From positions 868,001-932,000 of the forward strand of contig NZ_CP107931.1 in NCBI RefSeq assembly GCF_036023875.1: DNA of 64,000 nucleotides, written 5' to 3'. The DNA comes from Mycobacterium sp. NBC_00419 (GTDB lineage Bacteria; Actinomycetota; Actinomycetes; Mycobacteriales; Mycobacteriaceae). A program made the position numbers and the translations under genes. The notes beneath the pieces were generated by a model. It searched no databases. It was not told the DNA's origin and saw nothing but the letters and a program-made list of their open reading frames with translations. Position 1 is the first letter of the stretch, and every line of letters begins with the position of its first letter. Shown piece by piece: positions 31,028 through 40,885 of the stretch.

Positions 31028-32074
31028 ATGCAAACTTCGCGCGCTATCGCGCCCTTCGCCGTCGCGGCCCTGCTCGTGGGGGCAGTTCCGGTCCTGGAGC
31101 ACAGCCAAGCGGCCACATTCGCATCCGTCGAAATCGCACTCACGAATGCGACCGATCAATTGTCGGCGAGTTATTCGGCCATTACCTCTAACCGCCACGA
31201 TGACGGCGAGGATTACCACGATGGGTCCCACAATTGGGGTGGCGGTGGCAACGGCTGGCCGAGTTTCGATTTGGGTAGCATCTTCGACACGTTGACCGCC
31301 AATGGCGGGGCGATTCTCACGGCTATCCAGACCGCTGTGGGCGTGGTCGTCGCCGACCTGGCCAAGGGATCATCGCTTGCCCAGGCATTCGCCGACGCCG
31401 GCCAGCAGGTCGCAACGGCGATCGGCGGCAAGCTCGGCGGCGTCATTCAGACCGGGCTCGAGCGCATCGGGCAGGTGTTGACCGTATTGCCGAATCTGAT
31501 CGGCGGCGCCCTGACCATCGCCGCGGCGCTCCCGGGTGCCTTCATGCCGGTGGTGACGGCAGTGACCTCAGCTGCCCTTAGCGTGCTGGGTGCGATCGGG
31601 TCAGCCGACCTGACCACTGTCGTGCAGACCGGCATCAAGAACGTCACAACCGCCGTCGCTCAGGGCATCGCCACCATCACGGCCGTGGTCAAGCAGGTCC
31701 TTACCGGCCAAGCCCCAACCCAAACCGCAGCCGCGGTGGCCCCTGCCGCGGCGCCGTCGGCCCTCAAGGACTCCGCAACCGAGACGACACCGGCCGCGAG
31801 TAACGACCCGGCCGACGCTCCGGCGGCCGACACCACTGACGCGCCCGCCAAGGACGACGAGGGATCGGTCGACGACAGCAGCCCGGCCGCACCGGCAAAG
31901 GCCGGCAGCGCCCGCGAGAGCAAGACCGTGGTCGCCACACCGACCGGCGCCAAGAAGGATGCCGACTCGGCGGACAGCCCCAGTGCGGGTAGCGAGAAGA
32001 GCTCGCCGACGGGCGCTTCCGGCGGGTCAGCCCGGGCATCGGGCAAGCGGGGCGGCCACAAGTCGGCCGACTGA
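31028..32074 (+). CDS. Secreted Ala/Ser/Lys-rich protein of unknown function
   Basis: A 348-residue protein with a signal peptide (MQTSRAIAPFAVAALLVGAV, cleavage near residue 29). A Gly/Trp/His-rich loop (residues ~58-80) is followed by a ~140-residue stretch of amphipathic or hydrophobic helices with many Ile/Val/Ala (ILTAIQTAVGVVVADL; VLPNLIGGALTIAAALP), then a disordered Ala/Ser/Asp/Lys tail of ~115 residues ending GKRGGHKSAD. I do not recognise a domain. The build (signal, hydrophobic core, charged low-complexity tail ending in a basic KRG...D motif) is shared with the protein at 44144-45010. Confidence 0.75.
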   Translation: MQTSRAIAPFAVAALLVGAVPVLEHSQAATFASVEIALTNATDQLSASYSAITSNRHDDGEDYHDGSHNWGGGGNGWPSFDLGSIFDTLTANGGAILTAIQTAVGVVVADLAKGSSLAQAFADAGQQVATAIGGKLGGVIQTGLERIGQVLTVLPNLIGGALTIAAALPGAFMPVVTAVTSAALSVLGAIGSADLTTVVQTGIKNVTTAVAQGIATITAVVKQVLTGQAPTQTAAAVAPAAAPSALKDSATETTPAASNDPADAPAADTTDAPAKDDEGSVDDSSPAAPAKAGSARESKTVVATPTGAKKDADSADSPSAGSEKSSPTGASGGSARASGKRGGHKSAD

Positions 32075-32133
32075 GGTCGGCGTCGGCCGAGGGCGCGTGT
32101 CAGTCCTGAGCGAATCCGCCTAGATTTAGAGGC

Positions 32134-34464
32134 ATGGGTGAGTCTCGGGACATCGATGCCGACTACGACGAGCATGCGGTAACCGTCGGAGCGCCCAAAG
32201 CCGAGGCTGCCGGTGTCCCGGCCGTCATGGTGGCGCTTCGGCGCGGCCTGGCGGAGATGGGTCCGCTGCGCACCGTCGAAGCGCTCACCCGGCTCAACCA
32301 GCGCCACGGGTTCGACTGCCCCGGCTGCGCCTGGCCAGAGGAGCAGGGTGGCCGCAAGCTGGCCGAGTTCTGCGAGAACGGCGCCAAGGCGGTGGCCGAG
32401 GAAGCGACGAAGCGTCGCGTCACCCCAGAGTTCTTCGCCCGGCACACCGTGGCCGAGTTGGCCGACAAGCCCGAGTATTGGCTGTCCCAACAGGGCCGGC
32501 TCACCCATCCGATGGTGCTGCGCCCGGGTGAGGCGCACTACCGGCCGATCAGCTGGGACCAGGCCTACGCGCTGATCGCCGAACATCTGGGCGCGCTGGC
32601 CTCACCTGACGAGGCGGTGTTCTACACCTCGGGCCGCACCAGTAACGAGGCGGCGTTCCTCTATCAGTTGCTGGTGCGCAGCTTCGGCACGAACAACCTG
32701 CCGGACTGCTCCAACATGTGCCACGAGTCGTCGGGCACCGCGTTGGTCGACTCGATCGGCATCGGCAAGGGGTCGGTGAGTGTCGAGGACATCGAGCACG
32801 CCGACGTCATCGTGATCGCAGGCCAGAACCCCGGCACCAACCATCCACGCATGCTGTCGGTGCTGGAGAAGGCGCGGGCCAACGGCGCCAGGATCATCGC
32901 GATCAATCCACTGCCCGAGGCCGGCCTGATCCGGTTCAAGGATCCGCAGAAGGTCCACGGCGTCGTCGGCCACGGGGTGCCGATCGCCGACGAGTTCGTA
33001 CAGATCCGGATCGGTGGCGACCTGGCTCTGTTCAAGGGGCTGGGCCGGCTGCTCGTCGAAGCCGACGACCGCTCCCCCGGCAGCGTGATCGACCGGGCGT
33101 TCGTCGACGAGCACTGCCACGGGTTCGACGACTATCTCGCCGAAGCCCGCAGCGTCGACCTCGACACCGTCGTCGAAGCCACCGGCATCGAACGCGCGCA
33201 GCTCGAGCGCGTCGCGGGAATGCTGGCGGGTTCGCAGCGCACCATCGTGTGCTGGGCGATGGGCATCACCCAGCACACGCACGCCGTGGCCACCATCGGC
33301 GAGATGACCAATGTCCTGCTGATGCGCGGCATGATCGGCAAGCCGGGTGCCGGGGTGTGCCCGGTGCGCGGACATTCCAATGTTCAGGGCGATCGGACGA
33401 TGGGCATCTGGGAGAAGGTGCCGGAGGCGTTCCTGGCCGCCCTGGACCGCCAGTTCGGTATCGCCAGCCCCCGCAAGCACGGCTACGACACCGTCGACGC
33501 CATCAGGGCGATGCGCGACGGCCGCGCCTCGGTGTTCATCGGCATGGGCGGCAACTTCGCCTCGGCCACCCCGGACACCGCGGTCACCGAGTCGGCCTTG
33601 AGTTCATGCGCGCTGACGGTGCAGGTGTCGACCAAACTCAACCGCAGCCACCTCGTCCACGGCCACAGCGCGTTGATCCTGCCGACCCTCGGCCGCACCG
33701 ACCGTGACCTTGTCGACGGCCGCAAACAGGTTGTCTCCGTTGAGGACTCAATGTCGATGGTGCATCTCTCCAGGGGTTCACTTACCCCGCCGAGCGATCA
33801 GGTGCGCAGCGAGGTGGCGATCATCTGCCAGATGGCGCGCGCGGTGCTCGGCGCCGGGCACCCGGTGCCGTGGGAGGGTTTCGCCGCCGACTACGACACC
33901 ATCCGCGACGCGATCGCGGCCGTCGTACCGGGCTGCGCGGACTACAACAGGCGCGTGCGCCAGCCCGACGGCTTCCAGCTGCCGCATCCCCCGCGCGATG
34001 CGCGCGAGTTCCCGACCATCACCGGCAAGGCGAACTTCAGCGTCAACCCGATGCGGTGGGTGCCGGTGCCGCCCGGGCGGCTGGTGTTGCAGACCATGCG
34101 CAGCCACGACCAGTACAACACCACGATCTACGGTCTCGACGACCGCTATCGCGGCGTGAAGGGCGGCCGGCGGGTCGTCTTCGTCAACCCTGCCGACATC
34201 GTGTCGCTGGGACTGGCCGACGGCGTTCGGGTGGATTTGGTCTCGGAGTTCACAAACGCCCAGGGCGAGGTCCAGGAACGGCGCGCCAAGGACTTTCTCG
34301 TCGTGCCCTACCCCACCCCGGAGGGCAACGCCGCCGCCTACTATCCCGAGACCAATCCCCTGGTTCCGCTGGATCACGTTGCGCTGAAATCGAATACGCC
34401 GGTGTCCAAGGCGATCATCATTCGGTTGGAACCCGGCGGGCAGGAGCGCTCATGGGGCGGGTGA
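32134..34464 (+). CDS. FdhF/YdeP-family molybdopterin oxidoreductase
   Basis: A 776-residue formate-dehydrogenase-like enzyme that should carry bis-[15 protein letters not shown] near residue 55 gives a Cys pair, [11 protein letters not shown] is near residue 200, and [17 protein letters not shown] follows in the middle. The C-terminal molybdopterin dinucleotide-binding domain contains [20 protein letters not shown]. This is the FdhF/YdeP branch (M. tuberculosis Rv2900c type), whose substrate may not be formate. FdhD is directly downstream with a 13-base overlap. Together with mobA at 22.8 kb this supplies part of the maturation path. Confidence 0.9.
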   Translation: MGESRDIDADYDEHAVTVGAPKAEAAGVPAVMVALRRGLAEMGPLRTVEALTRLNQRHGFDCPGCAWPEEQGGRKLAEFCENGAKAVAEEATKRRVTPEFFARHTVAELADKPEYWLSQQGRLTHPMVLRPGEAHYRPISWDQAYALIAEHLGALASPDEAVFYTSGRTSNEAAFLYQLLVRSFGTNNLPDCSNMCHESSGTALVDSIGIGKGSVSVEDIEHADVIVIAGQNPGTNHPRMLSVLEKARANGARIIAINPLPEAGLIRFKDPQKVHGVVGHGVPIADEFVQIRIGGDLALFKGLGRLLVEADDRSPGSVIDRAFVDEHCHGFDDYLAEARSVDLDTVVEATGIERAQLERVAGMLAGSQRTIVCWAMGITQHTHAVATIGEMTNVLLMRGMIGKPGAGVCPVRGHSNVQGDRTMGIWEKVPEAFLAALDRQFGIASPRKHGYDTVDAIRAMRDGRASVFIGMGGNFASATPDTAVTESALSSCALTVQVSTKLNRSHLVHGHSALILPTLGRTDRDLVDGRKQVVSVEDSMSMVHLSRGSLTPPSDQVRSEVAIICQMARAVLGAGHPVPWEGFAADYDTIRDAIAAVVPGCADYNRRVRQPDGFQLPHPPRDAREFPTITGKANFSVNPMRWVPVPPGRLVLQTMRSHDQYNTTIYGLDDRYRGVKGGRRVVFVNPADIVSLGLADGVRVDLVSEFTNAQGEVQERRAKDFLVVPYPTPEGNAAAYYPETNPLVPLDHVALKSNTPVSKAIIIRLEPGGQERSWGG

Positions 34465-35276
34465 CGGCACGGCGGCGAGCCAGCCACCTGACCAACGGCA
34501 TCATCACCGAGCGGCCCGAGACACTCGTCGTCGAGGAGCCGTTGGAGATCCGGGTCAATTCCGCGGCGGTGACGGTCACGATGCGCACGCCGGGTTCCGA
34601 TGTGGAACTGGCCCAAGGCTTTCTGCTCACGGAGGGCGTGATCACCCGCCGCGAGGACGTGCTGACGGTGCAGTACTGCCGCGGCAGCGGCGAGGACGGG
34701 GCCAACACCTACAACGTGCTCGACGTAACACTGCACCCCGACGTGCCGCCCCCGGACACCGATGTCACCCGCAACTTCTACACCACCTCGTCGTGCGGCG
34801 TGTGCGGGAAAGCCTCGCTGGAAGCAGTCAGGCTGTCCAGCCGGCACTCCCCCGGTGACGATCCGTCCACGGTGTCGACGGCGACCCTGACGGCAATGCC
34901 GGCCCAATTGCGTTCGGCGCAGAAGGTTTTCGCCAGCACCGGCGGTGTGCATGCCGCCGCGCTGTTCACCACTGACGGCACGCTGCTGGCCGTTCGGGAG
35001 GATATCGGTAGGCACAACGCCGTCGACAAAGTCATCGGGTGGGCACTGGAAGCCAATCGCGTACCGCTGGGCGGCACCGTCCTGCTGGTCAGCGGGCGGG
35101 CGTCGTTCGAACTCACCCAGAAAGCGGTGATGGCCGGAATCCCGGTGCTCGCGGCGGTGTCGGCACCGTCGTCGTTGGCGGTAGACCTGGCAACCCAGTC
35201 CGGTCTGACTCTGATCGCTTTCTTACGGGGTGACTCAATGAACATCTACAGCCGAGCGGACCGCGTCCCGGGCTGA
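34452..35276 (+). CDS. fdhD: Formate dehydrogenase sulphurtransferase FdhD
   Basis: A 274-residue accessory protein that passes sulphur from a cysteine desulphurase to the bis-MGD cofactor of formate-dehydrogenase-type enzymes. The key [16 protein letters not shown] motif with its CxxC pair is at residues ~115-130. [27 protein letters not shown] and [15 protein letters not shown] follow in family order. AGGAG lies five bases before the ATG at 34452. The frame is open much further up, but that region is inside the FdhF gene. It overlaps FdhF by 13 bases. Confidence 0.95.
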   Translation: MGRVTARRRASHLTNGIITERPETLVVEEPLEIRVNSAAVTVTMRTPGSDVELAQGFLLTEGVITRREDVLTVQYCRGSGEDGANTYNVLDVTLHPDVPPPDTDVTRNFYTTSSCGVCGKASLEAVRLSSRHSPGDDPSTVSTATLTAMPAQLRSAQKVFASTGGVHAAALFTTDGTLLAVREDIGRHNAVDKVIGWALEANRVPLGGTVLLVSGRASFELTQKAVMAGIPVLAAVSAPSSLAVDLATQSGLTLIAFLRGDSMNIYSRADRVPG

Positions 35277-35319
35277 GACAATACGAGGTAATGCTTGTCA
35301 CTCACGCTGGGAGGACGCG

Positions 35320-36297
35320 GTGACAGAGGTTGAAGTACCTATTTCGGTGTATCACGAGAGAACGCGATCGCTGTTCAAGCGTGACTACATCGCCATCACG
35401 CGCGCCGACCTGGCCGGAGGCGGGTCGGCCGGCGACGACGTCAACGCGCCGTCGGCGTTCGTCCTGCTCTACCGCCAGTCCCTCGCAACCCGCTGGGACG
35501 TCTTCGGACTGGATTTCAGCCAGGATCACATCGATTGGGCCCACGACGTCACCGCCGACGAGCGGGACTCGTTTCTGGGCATCGCCGCAAGCTTCCTGCA
35601 CGGCGCCAGCCAACTAGAGGCGGATCTGCCGGCGTTCATGATCGGAGCAGCCGAGGAACACAAGCTCCACCTCGCCGCTCAGGTCGAGGCACAGGCCCGC
35701 CACACGGTGTTCTTGGGAAGGTTCTTCCGTGAAGCGGTCGGTGTGCAGGTCGCCGACGTCACGGCGATGCTGGACGAGACGTTCCCCCTGGCGCAGGAGA
35801 CGTTCGTCGGACCATTCGGCCTGCTGGCCTTTCAGGCCGACGAAGTGCGGCGCAATCCGGCCGATGTTCGGGCTCGAGTCCGTTACGCCACAACATGTTT
35901 CCTGTGGATCCAGGGTGTATTGGCCACGTCGTTCCTGAGCGTGCTGATGGGGTTTGCGGCGGGCCGCGCCCTGCTACCTACATTCCTCGACGGCGCGTGG
36001 GCGACCTATACCGATCACACCCGACACCTGCGGGGTGGGTTGATCTTCCTGCAGGACGCGCTGCGGCGGGACCCCACGGTGGTGAGCGAAATCCACGACA
36101 CGCTACGCACGATCCTGACGATCAGTGGGGTATCGAGCCGCAGTTACTTCCACGAGCCGCTGGGCTGGAGCGAAGACGAAATGCGGCTCCTGGTGTGCAG
36201 CAGTCTGCGGCGCCGATGCGACGAGCTCGGCCTCGCCCTCACCCCCGACCTCGAACGCCTCCTTGTGCCGGTCGAGCAGAAGGCCAGGGGTGGCTGA
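35320..36297 (+). CDS. R2lox-like ferritin-fold protein with replaced metal ligands
   Basis: A 325-residue protein that aligns along its length with the R2-like ligand-binding oxidase Rv0233: WDVFGLDFSQDHIDWAHDVT, then DERDSFLGIAASFLHG, then FLGRFF and RYATTCFLWIQGVLA. However, the positions of the six metal ligands are changed: Glu68 is Ala96, Glu101 is Gln125, Glu167 is Gln198 and Glu202 is His233; only His128 and His236 remain. The Val71-Tyr162 cross-link pair is Leu99 and Cys193. I aligned this by eye from memory of Rv0233. Glu100 and Glu123 are nearby and could substitute. GTG start with GGGAGG upstream. It lies 43 bases after fdhD and 2 bases before the next gene. Confidence 0.75.
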   Translation: MTEVEVPISVYHERTRSLFKRDYIAITRADLAGGGSAGDDVNAPSAFVLLYRQSLATRWDVFGLDFSQDHIDWAHDVTADERDSFLGIAASFLHGASQLEADLPAFMIGAAEEHKLHLAAQVEAQARHTVFLGRFFREAVGVQVADVTAMLDETFPLAQETFVGPFGLLAFQADEVRRNPADVRARVRYATTCFLWIQGVLATSFLSVLMGFAAGRALLPTFLDGAWATYTDHTRHLRGGLIFLQDALRRDPTVVSEIHDTLRTILTISGVSSRSYFHEPLGWSEDEMRLLVCSSLRRRCDELGLALTPDLERLLVPVEQKARGG

Positions 36298-36299
36298 CC

Positions 36300-36752
36300 G
36301 TGGCATCGCCGTTCTTCAGCGACTCGTGGGCCAACGACGTTCGCGCGGCCCTCGACGCCGGGCCTGACGATGTCGCCCTCACCGGCAAGTTGCCGCAGTA
36401 TTGGGATGTCTACGACGTGGTGCGGGCCCAATACACCGCGTCGTGGGCGCTGGTCGTGCGCAATCTGCCTGCCGAGCTCGGCGGCGGCGACCGTCATCTG
36501 TACATCGCGTGGTCGGGGTACTTCGTTCGTGACTGCCGGGTGGTGCCCGGCGCCGAGCCGGTGGACGCGACCTACGTGCTGGCCGCCGACCACGCCGACT
36601 GGACGGCGTTGTGCGACGGCTACGACGTCTTGCGGACCATCATCAACCGCCGGATGGCTCTGGAGCGCGGCGAAGTGCTCGAGTTCTTCAAGGCGATCTA
36701 CTTCTTCGCCGAGTCGCTGGCGCTGATCGCCGCGGTGCCGGCGAAGTTCTAA
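36300..36752 (+). CDS. SCP2-like sterol/lipid-binding family protein
   Basis: A 150-residue protein starting at GTG two bases after the R2lox-like stop. It has an open beta-sheet segment (ASWALVVRNLPAELGGGDRH; LYIAWSGYFVRDCRV) and then ATYVLAADHADWTALCDG, ending in helices (VLEFFKAIYFFAESLALIAAVP). The ordering fits the SCP2-like fold used to hold lipids or acyl chains. It has no signal peptide. It is paired with the R2lox-like protein and may deliver or hold its substrate; that is inference. It overlaps the convergent membrane-protein gene by four bases. Confidence 0.65.
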   Translation: MASPFFSDSWANDVRAALDAGPDDVALTGKLPQYWDVYDVVRAQYTASWALVVRNLPAELGGGDRHLYIAWSGYFVRDCRVVPGAEPVDATYVLAADHADWTALCDGYDVLRTIINRRMALERGEVLEFFKAIYFFAESLALIAAVPAKF

Positions 36753-37549
36753 GCCGGCTGCTCGGCCATGACTTCGCGGTACTTGGTGTAGCCGCTGCCC
36801 ATCGTCAGAGCGAGCGCGCTGAGCGTCAGGGCGGACAGCACCGCGCCACCGGCTGAGGAGTCGAACGGTCCGGTCTCGTTGTGGAAGAAACTCACCACGA
36901 TGTAGGCGGCGAGGAACAGCCACACCGCACCGATCGAACGGCCTGCCTCCCCCGCCCGAATCTGCGCCAGGGTGCTGAGATTTCGGGCGTGGAACGCCCA
37001 CACCGTAGTCAGGTACATGCAGATGGCGTGCATGACGAAGGCCAGCATCAGCATGGCGTCCGGGGCGTCCGGCACACCCTTGAGGTGCATCATCACCATG
37101 CCGAACACGATCCATAGGTCGAGGGCGAAGAAGGTGGCCAGCAGCACCCAGCCGGCCTGCTTGTGGATCGCCCAGGCAATCCCCAACACCATCGACCCGA
37201 GGAGGGTGACCAGCATGCCCACCGCCGCCAGGACCACCGACCATTGCGTGCACTCGGGACCGCCATCGGCGGCGGTGAGGATGCTGGCGCCGAAGATCAG
37301 CAGACCCGCGATGAGCGTCACCGCGGCGGCGACGCGCAGGGCACGCCTGTCGAGCGCCTTGGTGATGCGCGGGCTCGTGTAGCGAGGGACGTCAGTCGGA
37401 TGCCGCCGCAATACGACGGCCACGATCCAGACCGCCGCCGCAGGGATCAGCAGTTCGCCGGCAAGCTGCACAATGTCCAGCGCCGAACGGATCACCAGCT
37501 GTGGCGACCCGCACGAGCCAATCTGCGCCGCGAGTGGAGAAACGACCAT
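36749..37549 (-). CDS. Polytopic membrane protein of unknown function
   Basis: A 266-residue protein with about seven hydrophobic helices, e.g. LLIPAAAVWIVAVVL, VTLIAGLLIFGASIL, VGMLVTLLGSMVLGI, VLLATFFALDLWIVFGMVM and AVWLFLAAYIVVSFFHNE. A Cys-containing loop (ECTQW) lies between helices 2 and 3. I do not recognise a transporter or enzyme motif. It is convergent with the SCP2-like gene, sharing four bases at the stops. Confidence 0.75.
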   Translation of the reverse strand: MVVSPLAAQIGSCGSPQLVIRSALDIVQLAGELLIPAAAVWIVAVVLRRHPTDVPRYTSPRITKALDRRALRVAAAVTLIAGLLIFGASILTAADGGPECTQWSVVLAAVGMLVTLLGSMVLGIAWAIHKQAGWVLLATFFALDLWIVFGMVMMHLKGVPDAPDAMLMLAFVMHAICMYLTTVWAFHARNLSTLAQIRAGEAGRSIGAVWLFLAAYIVVSFFHNETGPFDSSAGGAVLSALTLSALALTMGSGYTKYREVMAEQPA

Positions 37550-37624
37550 CGGCGTGATTGTTCCAGTCGTCGCCGCTCCCGGGGCGAACGCCGAGCTATT
37601 GCTCGACGCGCTGGCCGCCCGTGG

Positions 37625-37867
37625 TCAGTTGTGATCCCCTGGGATCGCAGTAGGTGCGGGAGGAGCCTTCACCGTCGGTGAGAAGCTATTGCCGCCGCCA
37701 GGAGTCACAGCCTTTTCCGTCGGCGACGGCGGCGTAACGCTCGAACTGGTTTGAGGCGAGGGCGGCGGCTCCTTCTGGTCAGAGCTGCAGGCTGCCGTCA
37801 GGCTGGTTGCCCCGACAGACAGAGCCATGGCGAGCGCAACCGTCAATCGGCGAGCTGATCGCACCAT
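37625..37867 (-). CDS. Small proline-rich lipoprotein
   Basis: An 80-residue protein with a lipoprotein signal (MVRSARRLTVALAMALS) and the modified Cys at residue 27 in SLTAACSSD. The mature part is a short Pro/Ser/Thr-rich tail. GTAGGTAAG lies just before the ATG. It is 45 bases downstream of the secreted-protein gene at 37913 and probably in its transcript. Function unknown. Confidence 0.7.
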   Translation of the reverse strand: MVRSARRLTVALAMALSVGATSLTAACSSDQKEPPPSPQTSSSVTPPSPTEKAVTPGGGNSFSPTVKAPPAPTAIPGDHN

Positions 37868-37912
37868 ACTTACCTACTTTCATCACGACGGACTTACTAG
37901 TGGTGAAACCTC

Positions 37913-38350
37913 CTAGTGGTAGTACCCCTTCGGAGGCGTTGCCTTCGACCCGGGCGTGGCCGCAATTATTGGGCCGAACGCGTGGTCGGCCTGATAGCCA
38001 TCAGAATCCAGTGCGCTACCGGTCTGGTCGCTGGTACCAGAGACTGACGCGATGTAGCTCGGATCAAAACTAGAGGGTGGCGGGCAGTAGTGCGGGTTCT
38101 GCTTCACGTAGCAGGCATCGCTCACAATGGCGTGGCCACTGCTCGATGCCGTTGTCAGACCCCGACTCGCTCCGTTCGTGCCGTCGCCGTCGAACGAGCC
38201 CTGGGTTCCGTCATAGTCGATCGAGCCGCCGGTCTGGGTCGTGAGACCGTCCGCCGACGCCACCGCAGACCCCGCAACCGCGATGGCGAATCCCGCGGCG
38301 GCAGCAAACCCGCCTCCTATGACAGCACTTGCAACCTTGCTCAACACCAT
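37913..38350 (-). CDS. Small secreted protein of unknown function
   Basis: A 145-residue protein with a signal peptide of ~33 residues ending GSAVASADG. The mature part is Gly/Ser/Asp/Thr-rich. Two cysteines near the middle (SDACYVKQNPHYCPPPSSF) suggest a single disulphide loop, and the C-terminus ends KATPPKGYYH. No family is recognised. It is divergent from the XRE regulator, with a repeat-rich gap of ~240 bases between them. Confidence 0.7.
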   Translation of the reverse strand: MVLSKVASAVIGGGFAAAAGFAIAVAGSAVASADGLTTQTGGSIDYDGTQGSFDGDGTNGASRGLTTASSSGHAIVSDACYVKQNPHYCPPPSSFDPSYIASVSGTSDQTGSALDSDGYQADHAFGPIIAATPGSKATPPKGYYH

Positions 38351-38400
38351 GACGCACTCCTGACCGTTATCGATTGATTTCGCACCCGCGATACTACCTA

Positions 38401-38584
38401 TGCGGTGCTAGATAGCTATTCATAACTAGCTAACTGAGATAACGATCTAGTAACGATTTGGTCCCATCGGCACTGATTTCATCCGCAAGTACGGCATCTG
38501 ATCAGCCACTAACAGAGATCGTCAAGCTCTTTATGCCTAGTCAGCACCTGCTAGCCATATCAGCTATGCAGGCAACGAGGTACC
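38401..38584. promoter_or_regulatory. A+T-rich divergent promoter with TAGCTA repeats and an inverted repeat
   Basis: Two TAGCTA words (38413-38418 and 38427-38432) and other CTAG-type words are packed between the secreted-protein gene and the XRE gene. A near-perfect inverted repeat, CCTGCTAGC (38547-38555) / GCTATGCAGG (38563-38572), lies just ahead of the XRE start. These look like regulator binding sites, probably of the XRE protein itself. Confidence 0.45.
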
Positions 38585-38593
38585 TTGCGGAGG

Positions 38594-38908
38594 ATGGCTG
38601 AGACGTGGGCGCAGTATGTGCGGCGGGCAACTCAAGGCACCACGCAGGTACAGCTGGCGCTCGTGACCGGCGTCGCGCAAACCGCAATCGGACGGTGGCT
38701 ACGCGGCGAGACGGCCGCACCGCGCGCGGAGAGTGTCGTCGCTTTCGCCCGGGCGATCGGAAAGCCCCCAGTCGAGGCGTTGGTGGCCGCAGGCTATCTG
38801 ACGCCCTCAGAGGCCGCCCAGCGTATCGAGGTCAATCAAGCGCTCAGCGAATACAGCACCAACGACCTGCTCGATGAGTTACGTCGGCGCACCGTCGACG
38901 GCAGATGA
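38594..38908 (+). CDS. XRE-family helix-turn-helix regulator
   Basis: A ~104-residue protein, MAETWAQYVRRATQG, with the helix-turn-helix in QVQLALVTGVAQTAIGRWLRGE (residues ~17-38). It ends in an acidic helix and DELRRRTVDGR. The ATG at 38594 has GGAGG immediately before it; a TTG nine bases upstream (38585) with GAGG at better spacing is an alternative start. Its 3' end overlaps the minus-strand 49-residue gene by 30 bases. Confidence 0.8.
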   Translation: MAETWAQYVRRATQGTTQVQLALVTGVAQTAIGRWLRGETAAPRAESVVAFARAIGKPPVEALVAAGYLTPSEAAQRIEVNQALSEYSTNDLLDELRRRTVDGR

Positions 38909-39028
38909 GTGCAGCGCGTGGTGGACGAAGCAGCGCCTCAGTAAGTCGATGAGGGCCAGCCTGTCGTCAACTGACAGCATGGATGGATCGACGTCCCTCA
39001 GTTGCTGGCGGAACAGATCGATGTCCAT
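38879..39028 (-). CDS. Small 49-residue protein (unannotated-looking)
   Basis: An open frame with ATG at 39026-39028 and TAA at 38879-38881. A strong ribosome-binding site GGGAGG lies seven bases before the ATG. The product starts MDIDLFRQQLRDVDPSMLS and continues with DDRLALIDLLRRCFVHHAL, i.e. charged and hydrophobic residues spaced as in a helical protein rather than shadow composition. It overlaps the XRE gene tail by 30 bases in convergent orientation. Function unknown; it could be a partner of the XRE protein. Confidence 0.5.
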   Translation of the reverse strand: MDIDLFRQQLRDVDPSMLSVDDRLALIDLLRRCFVHHALHSSAVDGAPT

Positions 39029-39311
39029 GCAGTAGCCTCCCGTACCGAGATATCGGTGCCTGATGGGTCCGATCTTCTGGTATCAAACACCCTGCTGTCT
39101 ACGGCACGCACCGTCCGTAGCCGCAATTCGTACGAATGGTCTACAACCGCGTTGAGGCAACGTAGCAGCCCTAAAGAGAAGGCATATACCCTGGTCAGAG
39201 CCGGTGAAGCGGCTACCCATTGCGGAGCGCCTCATCAGCTAGGGCATGACACGGCGTGAACTCGGTTCTATCGAAGATGACGACCGAGCGAATCGGCGAA
39301 CGCTGCTTTGC
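39029..39311. other. Intergenic gap, no gene seen
   Basis: These 283 bases lie between the small 49-residue gene and clpX. Composition is more A+T-rich near 39050-39240. No convincing open frame, tRNA or terminator is visible. One open frame on the plus strand has no ribosome-binding site. Confidence 0.4.
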
Positions 39312-40592
<1,281 letters not shown>

Positions 40593-40885
40593 GGTGGTGG
40601 TGTCCTACTTCCTTCGCCGTCGGTGTTCGATCGTTGCCATCGACCCTGTGTGGTGTATGTCCCGACGCTACCCGTTCGCTCCGCTACGGTGCGACTGATA
40701 GAGCCGAATAGCGTCGGTGGTATTCGTGCGTGATGGTGAACATATCCCCTGACACCGCTCTCGTCGCTTCGGGACGCGCCGCAGGTTATTGGCGTGTCGC
40801 CGCCGTTACCCAACCGATAACCACCGGGCCGGCGAATAACAACGGCAAGTCCCCGGTCACGCCAGTTTCGCGCAGCGCGAACCGA
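40593..40885. other. Intergenic gap between clpP2 and clpX
   Basis: No gene is seen in these 293 bases. They contain the clpX promoter region and, near the clpP2 stop, a perfect palindrome TTCGCGC-A-GCGCGAA (40867-40881). That palindrome could be a terminator hairpin for clpP1P2, although no T run follows it on the minus strand. Confidence 0.45.

Noticed and set aside
39002..39259. 85-residue open frame before clpX
   Set aside because: No ribosome-binding site and no recognisable pattern; it overlaps the better-supported 49-residue gene on the other strand.
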